64,000 nt of DNA from JBLIRR01 sp049472395 (GTDB lineage Bacteria > SZUA-182 > DTGQ01 > JBLIRR01). The DNA lies in the NCBI GenBank assembly GCA_049472395.1, contig JBLIRR010000014.1, positions 62,001 through 126,000 of the forward strand, written 5' to 3'. Made by a program: the position numbers and the translations under genes. The first letter of the stretch is position 1, and every line of letters begins with the position of its first letter. Under the pieces are notes generated by a model. It made no database searches, had not been told where the DNA came from, and saw nothing but the letters and a program-made list of their open reading frames with translations. Positions 49,546 through 57,721 of the stretch are shown here, one piece after another.

Positions 49546-50103
49546 TTAAGACACACTTTTTATTGTCTCAATTATCACCTCAATATCAGCCATGGCCCCC
49601 TCGGCAATATCCCCGCAGGCCAATCTTGTGATGCGCGGTTTTATTATCTGGTATCGATCGATCCCTTCTTCCTTAGTAGCCATAAGACTTGCAATATTCC
49701 TTTGAACAATTGGATTGTGCCACATATTATTATTCATTGAGGGTGCGATAAGAAAAGGAACATGCTGTGGCATGGCAAGGCACACGCTGGAGAGAAGATC
49801 GTCAGCTATCCCGTTGGCAATCTTGCCTATAATATTTGCTGTTGCAGGGGCGATGATGAAAATATCACACCACTTGGCAAGGCTTATATGCGCTGTAGTA
49901 TACTCATCTCCTGCGGAGAAAAGATCGGTATAGACCCTATTGGTGCTTAAGGCTGCAAATGTGAGGGGTGAGATAAAGTGGGTTGCGGCCCTCGTCATCA
50001 CCACTTTTATGGCAACCTCCTCCCGCTGCAATTTGCTTATTAAATCACAGCTTTTATACAGGGCAATCCCCCCTGTCACACCGAGCAATATTTTTTTATT
50101 CAT
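49546..50103 (-). CDS. Phosphopantothenoylcysteine decarboxylase domain protein (stand-alone CoaC)
   Basis: A 185-residue flavoprotein corresponding only to the N-terminal half of the usual CoaBC fusion. Motifs: LLGVTGGIALYKSCDL, the catalytic-type His in the TAHISLAKWCD segment, APATANIIGKIANGIADDLL, PSMNNNMWHNP and the ACGDIAEGAM segment with the active Cys. It would decarboxylate phosphopantothenoylcysteine in coenzyme A synthesis. No CoaB partner is encoded nearby, so it must be elsewhere, or the protein belongs to a related HFCD flavoprotein group (for example UbiX-like or peptide decarboxylases). It is the last gene of the gpmI-aminotransferase operon. Confidence 0.87.
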   Translation of the reverse strand: MNKKILLGVTGGIALYKSCDLISKLQREEVAIKVVMTRAATHFISPLTFAALSTNRVYTDLFSAGDEYTTAHISLAKWCDIFIIAPATANIIGKIANGIADDLLSSVCLAMPQHVPFLIAPSMNNNMWHNPIVQRNIASLMATKEEGIDRYQIIKPRITRLACGDIAEGAMADIEVIIETIKSVS

Positions 50104-50111
50104 TTTTCTTT

Positions 50112-51221
50112 CTATGCTATTTTATTTAAGATTTCAATACCCTTTTCAATTGTCTCCGTTGGCGCGGCAAATGATATGCGAAAATGCGTGTTCTTTTCAG
50201 AGAATACATTCCCCGGTATAATCAATACATTATTTTCAATTGCCTTTATGACAAAGGCCTGCCCATCCCCTCCCGGAGCTTCCGGGAATATATAAAAAGC
50301 GCCTTCAGGCATAGTAACATGAAAGCGATCTTTTAAGCCATTATAGATAAGGTCTCTCTTCTTCCCATAATCTTCAATATAGGACGACACATCAAAGTTG
50401 CTCGTAAGGGCCTTTTCTCCGGCTACCTGAGCAAAGCTTGGGGCGCACACAAAGGTGTATTGCTGCAGCTTAATCATCTCCTGAATGATATCAGACGGCC
50501 CCATTGCATATCCAAGGCGCCATCCCGTCATACTATAGCATTTGGAAAATCCATTAAGGATGAGCATATCCTGCGTTATGGAGGAAAACTGACTGATAGA
50601 GGAACATCGTGAATCATACACAAAATCTTCGTATATTTCATCCGCGATTATAAAGAGCTTATGCTTCTGAGCGATTTGGGCCACCATTTTTAACTCTTCC
50701 TCACTATACACAGCCCCCGTGGGATTATTCGGGCTGTTGATAATGATTATTTTGCTTTTGGGTGTAATCTGTTTCTCGATCTTTGCTGCATCCAGCTTAA
50801 AATCAGGATAGGTATTGATAAATTTAGGCACCCCTCCCAATAATTTAGCAAGATGTTTGTAAGATACAAAATAGGGGTCGGGTATCAATAGCTCATCTCC
50901 TGGTTCGACTAACACATTAAAGGCTAAAAACAATGCGCCGGAGACACCGGTAGTAATAATTGTAGATTCCGGCTTATAGTTATAGCGATCTTCATAGTGC
51001 TTATTCACCGATTGAATGAGTTCGGGAATACCCTGGCTGACTGTGTAATGATTAAGACCTCGGTCAATTGCCTCCTGAGCGCTTTTTTTAATGGGATCAG
51101 GTATATCATAGTGCGGTTGCCCAATGCTTAAGTTAATGGGATTTTTTAAATTCGCAGCAAGATGAAAAACTTTCCGAATTCCAGAGGCATCGATCTGCTG
51201 CATGCGTGTGGCTATTTTCAT
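50112..51221 (-). CDS. Class I/II pyridoxal-phosphate aminotransferase
   Basis: A 369-residue fold-type I aminotransferase of the AspC/AlaT-like group. Evidence: NLSIGQPHYDIPDPIKKSA and LNHYTVSQGIPELIQSV at the N-terminus, the INSPNNPTGAVYSEEEL segment, IIADEIYEDFVYD, the PLP-lysine segment NGFSKCYSMTGWRLGY and the final Arg region THFRISFAAP. The likely substrates are aspartate, alanine or aromatic amino acids with 2-oxoglutarate; the sequence does not choose between them. GAGGAGAA upstream supports the start. It lies 20 bases after gpmI and eight bases before the CoaC-like gene, so the three are probably co-transcribed. Confidence 0.93.
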   Translation of the reverse strand: MKIATRMQQIDASGIRKVFHLAANLKNPINLSIGQPHYDIPDPIKKSAQEAIDRGLNHYTVSQGIPELIQSVNKHYEDRYNYKPESTIITTGVSGALFLAFNVLVEPGDELLIPDPYFVSYKHLAKLLGGVPKFINTYPDFKLDAAKIEKQITPKSKIIIINSPNNPTGAVYSEEELKMVAQIAQKHKLFIIADEIYEDFVYDSRCSSISQFSSITQDMLILNGFSKCYSMTGWRLGYAMGPSDIIQEMIKLQQYTFVCAPSFAQVAGEKALTSNFDVSSYIEDYGKKRDLIYNGLKDRFHVTMPEGAFYIFPEAPGGDGQAFVIKAIENNVLIIPGNVFSEKNTHFRISFAAPTETIEKGIEILNKIA

Positions 51222-51241
51222 GATTAAGTTCTCCTCTAATG

Positions 51242-52750
51242 TTAAATGATGAGAGATTTTCCTGTCATCTCTTGTGGTTGCTTTATCCCAAGAAGTACCA
51301 GGATCGTTGGCGCTATATCACAGAGTCTGCCATCATCTCGGAGGGTCACGTCTCCCGCGCCAATCAGGGAAAAAGGCACATCATTGCACGTATGCGCTGT
51401 CATGGGCGAGCCATCCGCAAGAAGCATCTGTTCGGCATTTCCATGATCTGCCGTTACAAGCGCAATGCCGTCTCTCCTCTGCAGTGCTGATAGCACATCG
51501 TGGACGCATTCATCAACCACTTCTGCTGCTTTGACCGCTGCTTTAAACACTCCAGTGTGGCCTACCATATCGCCATTTGCAAAGTTGCATATAATGACGT
51601 CATATTTATCAGCATTAATTGCCTCGACTAAACGGTCCCGCACAATATAGGCGCTCATCTCCGGTTGAAGATCATAGGTGGCCACCTTCGGGCTGTTTAC
51701 AAGGATATTGTCTTGATGCGGAAAGGGATCATTTATCTGGTTATTAAAAAAGAAGGTCACATGAGCGTATTTTTCTGTCTCAGCGCACCGCAGCTGCGTA
51801 AGGCCTGCACGTGAAATCACTTCCCCAAGAATGTTTTTATTCTCAAGAGGGGGGAATGCCTCAATAAAGTGCCCATCATCATAATAATGAGTCATTCCCA
51901 CAAAATGAATAGCATGGGCACAGGTTTCAAATTCATTAAAGTCCGGCTCGACAAATGCTTTGGTAAGCTGCCGTGTGCGGTCAAGGCGGAAATTAAAAAA
52001 GATCACCACATCATTCGTGGCCATCCCTCCATAATTAATAAGCCGTGGTTTGACAAACTCATCGGTTTCACCTGCTGCATACGCGTCATTAATTCCTTCT
52101 TCCCAGTTGGCTACGATCTCGCCTTTACCGGAGCGGAGGGCGTCATAAGCAAGTTTTATTCTGTCCCAGCGTTTATCCCTATCCATCGCATAGTAACGGC
52201 CAATAAGGCTTGCTATACGGCCACAGCCAAGGCGGTCAATCCCTTCCTGAAGAAATGTCAAATGCTTGTATGCGGACTTTGGGGGAGTGTCCCTTCCATC
52301 CAGAAAAGCATGGACAAGCACATTATTAAAATTATTTCTTGTGCATAATTCCAAAAGAGCGAGACAGTGGCGGGTAACCGCATGGACACCCTCTTCCTGA
52401 ACCAATCCCATTAAGTGAAGTGTCGAGTTATTGGCTTTTGCTTTTCCGATGGCATCAAGAAATACCTTATTTGTGAAAAAGTCTCCCTCTTTAATTGCTT
52501 TATCTATTCTTGTCAGGCTTTGATATACGATACGGCCGGCGCCGATATTGAGATGCCCGACCTCGCTGTTCCCCTGGTTTCCCTCCGGCAGTCCTACATC
52601 AAGGCCGTGAGCTTTCAGGGTAGTGGTAGGATATTCTTTTTCGAACTGGTCTGTGTAAGGTGTTCTGGCTATAAAAATAGCGTTTGTCTCATCTTCTTTT
52701 CCCTTCCCCCACCCATCACGAATAATTAAGCATATTGGTCGTTGCGGCAT
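51242..52750 (-). CDS. gpmI: 2,3-bisphosphoglycerate-independent phosphoglycerate mutase
   Basis: A 502-residue iPGM, which interconverts 2- and 3-phosphoglycerate in glycolysis or gluconeogenesis with manganese. N-terminal ICLIIRDGWG gives the first metal ligand; NQGNSEVGHLNIGAGRIV contains the phosphoserine (GNSEVGH); LDGRDTPPKSAYKHL, and the late metal site TADHGNAEQML and MTAHTCNDVPF are all present. Length is typical (about 510). AAGGAGAG before the ATG supports the start. It is the first gene of a three-gene minus-strand operon. Confidence 0.97.
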   Translation of the reverse strand: MPQRPICLIIRDGWGKGKEDETNAIFIARTPYTDQFEKEYPTTTLKAHGLDVGLPEGNQGNSEVGHLNIGAGRIVYQSLTRIDKAIKEGDFFTNKVFLDAIGKAKANNSTLHLMGLVQEEGVHAVTRHCLALLELCTRNNFNNVLVHAFLDGRDTPPKSAYKHLTFLQEGIDRLGCGRIASLIGRYYAMDRDKRWDRIKLAYDALRSGKGEIVANWEEGINDAYAAGETDEFVKPRLINYGGMATNDVVIFFNFRLDRTRQLTKAFVEPDFNEFETCAHAIHFVGMTHYYDDGHFIEAFPPLENKNILGEVISRAGLTQLRCAETEKYAHVTFFFNNQINDPFPHQDNILVNSPKVATYDLQPEMSAYIVRDRLVEAINADKYDVIICNFANGDMVGHTGVFKAAVKAAEVVDECVHDVLSALQRRDGIALVTADHGNAEQMLLADGSPMTAHTCNDVPFSLIGAGDVTLRDDGRLCDIAPTILVLLGIKQPQEMTGKSLII

Positions 52751-53145
52751 TGTGCTCTCCTTACATCAATTTTATCACTATTCTCAACACATAAATCAAA
52801 TATGATTATGTTATCATATTTCAGCCTCTTTTGGAAAGCATTATATGATACTAAAAAATGTAACCGCCCCTGTATTTATTTATTAGAAAATAATATAGGA
52901 AAAATGATAATTTAATATAACATACTGATTATTAAATATTACCTTACTCTAAAAGAAAATTAAATAATAGTATAAAGATCATTTGCAATATCTTTTCTTG
53001 TATGCTAGGATTAGACACATAATAAATTTAGCTTATATAGACTATATTATTTATAGATGAAATACTATGTAGGTTGCTTACAGAATCGTAGTTATTCAGA
53101 GCGCGGCTTATTGAAAATACCTATTAATATTATATATGGTTGAAG

Positions 53146-53175
53146 TTGACTCTAGAAATTTATTCTTACGATAAT
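53146..53175 (+). promoter_or_regulatory. Possible promoter in the exopolysaccharide leader
   Basis: TTGACT (53146-53151), an 18-base spacer and GATAAT (53170-53175), about 15 bases before the first long direct repeat. If used, the untranslated leader would be about 920 bases. Confidence 0.35.
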
Positions 53176-53189
53176 TTGCAGAGGCAAAG

Positions 53190-53300
53190 ATCAGGGTTAG
53201 GCCTGAGCATTATATCGGGGTATTCTTTATATTACAGTAAATTATACCCCTATTTTATTATTTAAATAATTTATTTATATATCTAGAGCAATTATATAAA
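53190..53300 (+). repeat. Long direct repeat A, copy 1
   Basis: Begins ATCAGGGTTAGGCCTGAGCA and ends around GAGCAATTATA. It aligns with copy 2 (53559-53670) almost without gaps at roughly three-quarters identity. Copy 1 has GGGGTAT/ATACCCC arms that could pair; copy 2 does not keep this pairing. Confidence 0.75.
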
Positions 53301-53476
53301 AAAACTTTTATGATTAAATTTTTTTTAATTTATATATTGCATTTAAAATAAGAGATGAATAGAATAACCTAGACATTATTTAAGAGCATTAATTAAAAAA
53401 TTATCCATATATCAGTTTGAAAGTATAAGGGATAATTAAAAAATCCGGGGGTAGAAAGAAAGTATGTCTATATATA

Positions 53477-53504
53477 TGTGTAACTTAAGGGGCGGAGCTA
53501 TATG
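53477..53504 (+). repeat. Short repeat B, copy 1 (ops-like GGCGGAGCTAT)
   Basis: Contains GTAACTTAAGGGGCGGAGCT followed by ATATG. It matches copy 2 (53899-53925) at 20 of 25 positions. The GGCGGAGCTAT core resembles the ops element (GGCGGTAG..) found in polysaccharide operon leaders. Confidence 0.65.
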
Positions 53505-53558
53505 AAATAGCAAAAATAATATTTGCTTCCATATCAGTAAAATCTTTTTTCCATCTCC

Positions 53559-53670
53559 ATCAAGGCTAGGCTTGAGCATCGTATCAGCTTATCCCCTATA
53601 TTAAATAAATTATACCCTCTATCCTATAATTAAATGTTTTATCTTTATATTCTGAGCAATTATAAAAATA
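53559..53670 (+). repeat. Long direct repeat A, copy 2
   Basis: Begins ATCAAGGCTAGGCTTGAGCA and ends around GAGCAATTATA. Lies about 55 bases after short repeat B copy 1. Confidence 0.75.
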
Positions 53671-53898
53671 TATATTAATCTATTTTAACTTTATAGTTTT
53701 ATATATAGATTTTTTCTTAATATCATTTGCAATATTATTTTTATGATGATATTATAATCCTCATTATATAGTAATATTATTTATATAATATATTTTATTT
53801 TATATTATTATGATCTATTTGACGCTGGCTTTGAGTACGAACTAATCTCCGTGCACCTTTGTGACAAAATATAAGTATTGTTGTTATAAAGTGTATAA

Positions 53899-53951
53899 AT
53901 GTAATTGAGAGGGCGAAGCTATATGTGTAATTTGAGAGGGCAATTTATATG
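53899..53951 (+). repeat. Short repeat B, copies 2 and 3 in tandem
   Basis: Copy 2 (53899-53925) has GTAATTGAGAGGGCGAAGCT then ATATG; copy 3 (53924-53951) has TGTGTAATTTGAGAGGGCAA then TTTATATG. The period is about 26 bases. Each unit is a purine-rich GAGAGGG block followed 9-10 bases later by ATG. Confidence 0.65.
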
Positions 53952-54106
53952 TGAATCTTGCGTGATAATATGATTGTGGTTCCCTTCCATCAATCCTAAG
54001 AGAGCAATATTATTATTGATTTCTTAGATTATTGATTTCTTAGATTATTGACTTCTTAAATTTTTATGGTATACAAGGGTATAAATAAAATAGATGGGTA
54101 ATACAA

Positions 54107-55567
54107 ATGGATAAGCAGGATGTCTTTCCAATAGATAATTATATTGATAGTGCTATTCGTAGAAAATGGCATATTATCATACCCTTTATCCTCTCAATAA
54201 TTATTACCGGAATTGTATATAAGATGCTCCCTAAGATTTATCGTTCCGATACCTTGATACTGGTTCTTCCCCAGAAAGTTCCCGAAGATTACGTACAGAC
54301 TACCGTAACTTCCCCAGTTGAGGCTAGGCTCTCAACCATAACCGAGGAGGTGCTCAGCCGCACACGCCTGCAAACCATCATAAATGAATTTAACCTCTAT
54401 GCGGAGGAAAGCAAGAAAGAAACCATGGATCAGATTATAGCGAGGGCGCGAAAGGATATTGAGATAGATATTAAGGCACCAAACAGGCGCTCTAATGATG
54501 ATAGCTGCTCTTTTACGATATATTATCAAGGCAAAGACCCAGAGACCGTGAGAAAAGTAACCAACAAGCTGGCCTCTTTATTTATTGAGGAAAATCTAAA
54601 GACCAGAGAGCAACAGGCAAGTGTTACCACGATATTCCTTTCCAGGGAATTGGAGTCTGCCAAAAAAAAATTAGAGGAGCTTGAAAGGGCTGCGACCGAC
54701 TTTAAGTTTCAACATATAGGCAATCTCCCTGAACAGAATAATTCTAATTTGGAAATGCTGAAACAGCTTGCTGAACAACGACAGATGATAAGTGATTATT
54801 TAGCCAAGGCAGAGGATAAGGAGTTATTACTCCGGCAGCAACTCTCAGAGGCGTATCAATTTATGGAAGATGAAAGCTTAAATTCACTTCAATCTCAACT
54901 AGATGAAGCTAAGAGCCAATTGTCAATAGCAAGGGCAACATATACAGATAACCATATAGAGGTCAGGAAGCTTCGGGAACAGATCAAACAATTGGAATAT
55001 CAGTTATTGTCTAAGGAAAGAGAGGAGGGGAGTATAACTGATGAGAAGCCCCACACTGCATTGCGCGTGGCCCAGGATTTAAAGAATCAGATAGAGCTTA
55101 CTAATAAAGAGATTATGCGACTTAAAGAAGATGATGAAAGAATAAAAAAGCAGATTGCCCTCTATGAAAAAAGGATAGAAGAAGCGCCTCGCGTAGCATT
55201 ACAACTTGCTAATATAACCCGTGATCTTGAAAACACACAAAACTTTTATGAAGAATTGTTACGTAAAAAGTTATCAGCAGAGCAGGCGGAAAATCTGGAA
55301 AAAAGGCAACAGGGTGAGCAGTTCAGGATTCTTGATCCGGCATCCTTGCCCAAAATACCGTATAAACCTGATCCCAAAAAAGTCTTGGCTTTTGGTCTCC
55401 TTATGGGCTTAGGCGCAGGGATTGGTTTGGCATATCTTGCAGAAATAGTGGATAAATCATTCAGAAATGAACAAGAGGCAGAGGAGTACCTTAATGCGCC
55501 GGTATTGGGAGCCATCCCCTTGCTTAAGAAGGAAGAAATTACCCAACTTATGATTAATAGATTATAA
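54107..55567 (+). CDS. Wzz/GumC-type polysaccharide chain-length protein (exosortase-locus type)
   Basis: A 486-residue inner-membrane polysaccharide co-polymerase. Membrane segments at about 24-44 (IIIPFILSIIITGIVYKML) and 435-455 (FGLLMGLGAGIGLAYLAEIV) flank a long periplasmic region rich in coiled coil (about 165-400). SDTLILVLPQKVPEDYVQTT near the start resembles the chain-length proteins of exopolysaccharide loci linked to XrtA/PEP-CTERM systems. It would set the chain length of the exported polysaccharide with the tyrosine kinase encoded next. First gene of the operon, after a 1.36-kb leader. No exosortase gene is in the window. Confidence 0.92.
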   Translation: MDKQDVFPIDNYIDSAIRRKWHIIIPFILSIIITGIVYKMLPKIYRSDTLILVLPQKVPEDYVQTTVTSPVEARLSTITEEVLSRTRLQTIINEFNLYAEESKKETMDQIIARARKDIEIDIKAPNRRSNDDSCSFTIYYQGKDPETVRKVTNKLASLFIEENLKTREQQASVTTIFLSRELESAKKKLEELERAATDFKFQHIGNLPEQNNSNLEMLKQLAEQRQMISDYLAKAEDKELLLRQQLSEAYQFMEDESLNSLQSQLDEAKSQLSIARATYTDNHIEVRKLREQIKQLEYQLLSKEREEGSITDEKPHTALRVAQDLKNQIELTNKEIMRLKEDDERIKKQIALYEKRIEEAPRVALQLANITRDLENTQNFYEELLRKKLSAEQAENLEKRQQGEQFRILDPASLPKIPYKPDPKKVLAFGLLMGLGAGIGLAYLAEIVDKSFRNEQEAEEYLNAPVLGAIPLLKKEEITQLMINRL

Positions 55568-55596
55568 ATATATACAATTAAAAAAAGTATTTGAAA

Positions 55597-56415
55597 ATGA
55601 ATCGCGACATATCTGAGAAAGAAAAAAAGGAAAGAATTTCTGATAATGGACAGGGAGTTGTGATCCCTTATTCCAAAGTCCCGGAGATAAAATCCTCGAA
55701 GGTATCCCCGCAAAGGCGCAAAATATGGCCTTTTACCAGAGTCAAAGATGATAACCAAAAATACATGGGCCATTTTATCGCCGAGCAGTTCAAAACCATT
55801 AAGATCAGGATACAACATCCGGAGAATGGAAATGCGCCCCGTACATTACTTATTTGTAGCGCCTTTGCCAACGAGGGTAAAAGCACCGTAAGCACAAACC
55901 TGGCCATCAGCTTTGCCCAGGGGCTTAATGATCATGCGTTGCTCATGGATTGTGATCTTAGAAAGCCGGATCTTCACAATTTATTTGGTCTGAGCCCTGA
56001 AAAGGGAGTGGTTGACTATATAAACGGCAATGCCGAGCTTCCTGAGATATTATTAAAGACAGGTATCCCCAAGCTTACCTTGCTGCCGGTGGGAAAATCC
56101 CCCTCTAACCCTGTGGATCTCATCTCCTCACAGAGGATGATAGAGCTTATCCAAGAATTAAAGTGCAGGTATAAAGACCGCTACATTATAATAGATTCTT
56201 CCCCTATTCACCTTACCACAGATCCCATGGTCTTGATTAAGCAGGTGGATGGGGTAATACTGGTGGTTAAGGCGAATAAAACAGATAAAAAAATAGTGTT
56301 AAAGATTACCCAGGATATAAATAAGAAAAAACTCCTTGGAATCGTATTAAATGGTCTGGGAAAATGCCTCTCAAGTCGCTACTATTACAATTACTCTTAC
56401 AATAGGTATTATTAA
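55597..56415 (+). CDS. Bacterial tyrosine autokinase (CpsD/CapB type)
   Basis: A 272-residue BY-kinase cytoplasmic domain. Walker A is CSAFANEGKSTVSTNLAISF, Walker A' LLMDCDLRKPDLHNLFG and Walker B YIIIDSSPIH. The C-terminus SSRYYYNYSYNRYY is a tyrosine cluster that is the expected autophosphorylation site. It works with the Wzz-type protein to control polysaccharide assembly. I use ATG 55597 rather than the TTG two codons upstream. The gene follows the chain-length gene after about 30 bases. Confidence 0.94.
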   Translation: MNRDISEKEKKERISDNGQGVVIPYSKVPEIKSSKVSPQRRKIWPFTRVKDDNQKYMGHFIAEQFKTIKIRIQHPENGNAPRTLLICSAFANEGKSTVSTNLAISFAQGLNDHALLMDCDLRKPDLHNLFGLSPEKGVVDYINGNAELPEILLKTGIPKLTLLPVGKSPSNPVDLISSQRMIELIQELKCRYKDRYIIIDSSPIHLTTDPMVLIKQVDGVILVVKANKTDKKIVLKITQDINKKKLLGIVLNGLGKCLSSRYYYNYSYNRYY

Positions 56416-56476
56416 ATCAATCTGATTTATCGGCTAAAAATCTTCTTTTATATCCCTGGTAATAAGATGGTTACCT

Positions 56477-57595
56477 ATGTTTATCCCTTCACAGGAATTT
56501 AATAAAATGGAATTTCCTGAGAAAGAATATTTCCCTTGGATTTTACAGCAAGAAATTAACAGGGTTGAGCGCACAAATCAACCCTTATCAATGCTTCTTT
56601 TAAAAATTTCCTACTTAGAGGAACTGATACAAAAAAATACGGGAATTTCCCCCAAGAGGACTACGGACAATATCTTTACTATTATCAATGACAATTGCAG
56701 AAAGACTGACATTAAGGGATGGTATGATGCCGGCACATTGGCTCTGCTTATGCCCAATACACCAAAAGCAGGCGCTTTTACTGCATACACCAAGCAGAAA
56801 GATAAAATCACCGCATATCTTGAAAAAATAGGCATTGAAGCCCATAATCATTTTACGGAAGCCTGCTCTGTTCATACGTTCCCTGATTCAATATTAAGAA
56901 AAAATGATGATCCTTTTCCTTCTCCAATACCTTTTGAGCTCCCCAAGAAATTTAGTCTTCGACTTTTTATAAAAAGATGCATGGACATATTTGGTTCTAT
57001 TATTGGTCTGCTATTTTTTTTGCCTTTCATGGTAATTATAGGGCTCATTATTAAGCTGACCTCGCCCGGGACCATATTTTTCAAACAAATCCGCTTAGGA
57101 TACAGGGGGAAACCCTTTACCTTTTATAAATTCCGCTCCATGCACCAACATGTGGATGACGCGAGCCATCGTGAATATGTTACTAATCTGATTAAGGGAA
57201 ATCATGAAAAAATAAATCAAGGCTCTGCGCAGGAGCCCTTTTTAAAGATGAACAATGACCCACGGATTACTGCCTTTGGGAAGGTGCTTCGCAAAAGCAG
57301 CCTTGATGAATTACCGCAGCTATACAATGTCTTAAAAGGAGACATGAGCCTTGTTGGCCCCAGGCCTCCTATCCCCTATGAGGTTGAGAAATATCAAAAA
57401 TGGCACCTTAGAAGAATTTTGGATGTAAAGCCGGGTATCACAGGTCTATGGCAGGTTAGGGGCAGAAGTAGCACTACGTTTGATGATATGGTTCGTTTGG
57501 ATCTTCATTATGCAGACAATTGGTCTCTATTAATGGATATTATAATTTTGTGTAAAACTATCACAGCGGTTTTCTCAGCTAGAGGGGCTTGTTAA
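56477..57595 (+). CDS. Initiating sugar transferase with N-terminal degenerate GGDEF-like domain
   Basis: A 372-residue protein. The C-terminal half (about 165-372) is a bacterial sugar transferase that loads the first sugar-phosphate onto undecaprenyl phosphate: KRCMDIFGSIIGLLFFLPF (membrane hairpin), FFKQIRLGYRGKPFTFYKFR, RKSSLDELPQLYNVLKGDMS, LVGPRPPIPYEVEKY and GITGLWQVRGRS. The N-terminal 130 residues read like a GGDEF domain (LQQEINRVERTNQPLSMLLL, later GWYDAGTLALLMPNTP), with the GGDEF signature replaced by DAGTL. It cannot be a cyclase but might bind c-di-GMP or GTP. It lacks the usual polytopic N-terminal part of WbaP-type enzymes. Confidence 0.9.
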   Translation: MFIPSQEFNKMEFPEKEYFPWILQQEINRVERTNQPLSMLLLKISYLEELIQKNTGISPKRTTDNIFTIINDNCRKTDIKGWYDAGTLALLMPNTPKAGAFTAYTKQKDKITAYLEKIGIEAHNHFTEACSVHTFPDSILRKNDDPFPSPIPFELPKKFSLRLFIKRCMDIFGSIIGLLFFLPFMVIIGLIIKLTSPGTIFFKQIRLGYRGKPFTFYKFRSMHQHVDDASHREYVTNLIKGNHEKINQGSAQEPFLKMNNDPRITAFGKVLRKSSLDELPQLYNVLKGDMSLVGPRPPIPYEVEKYQKWHLRRILDVKPGITGLWQVRGRSSTTFDDMVRLDLHYADNWSLLMDIIILCKTITAVFSARGAC

Positions 57596-57721
57596 CCGCT
57601 CACAAGTATCACAAAGATCTGCCAAGGAAAATAAGCCTTTAAGCTTATCACCTTAAAAAAATGAGTTGAAAACGGGGGGAGTGAGTAAACCTATTTAATA
57701 TAATAAGGGAGGAATAGGAGC

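Larger units (their letters stand above)
52751..54106. other. 1.36-kb AT-rich leader of the exopolysaccharide operon
   Basis: No gene of appreciable size. Base composition is much more AT-rich than in the rest of the window. It contains a possible promoter (53146-53175), two copies of a 110-base direct repeat (53190-53300, 53559-53670) and three copies of a 25-28-base GGGCGAAGCTATATG-type motif (53477-53504, 53899-53925, 53924-53951). Confidence 0.75.

Noticed and set aside
53181..53300. Known riboswitch (c-di-GMP, SAM or similar) in the exopolysaccharide leader
   Set aside because: I could not match any conserved riboswitch core, and the GGGGTAT/ATACCCC pairing of the first repeat copy is not kept in the second.
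52751..54106. Small protein genes in the AT-rich leader
   Set aside because: Only very short frames exist, interrupted by many stops, with no coding signature beyond possible leader peptides.
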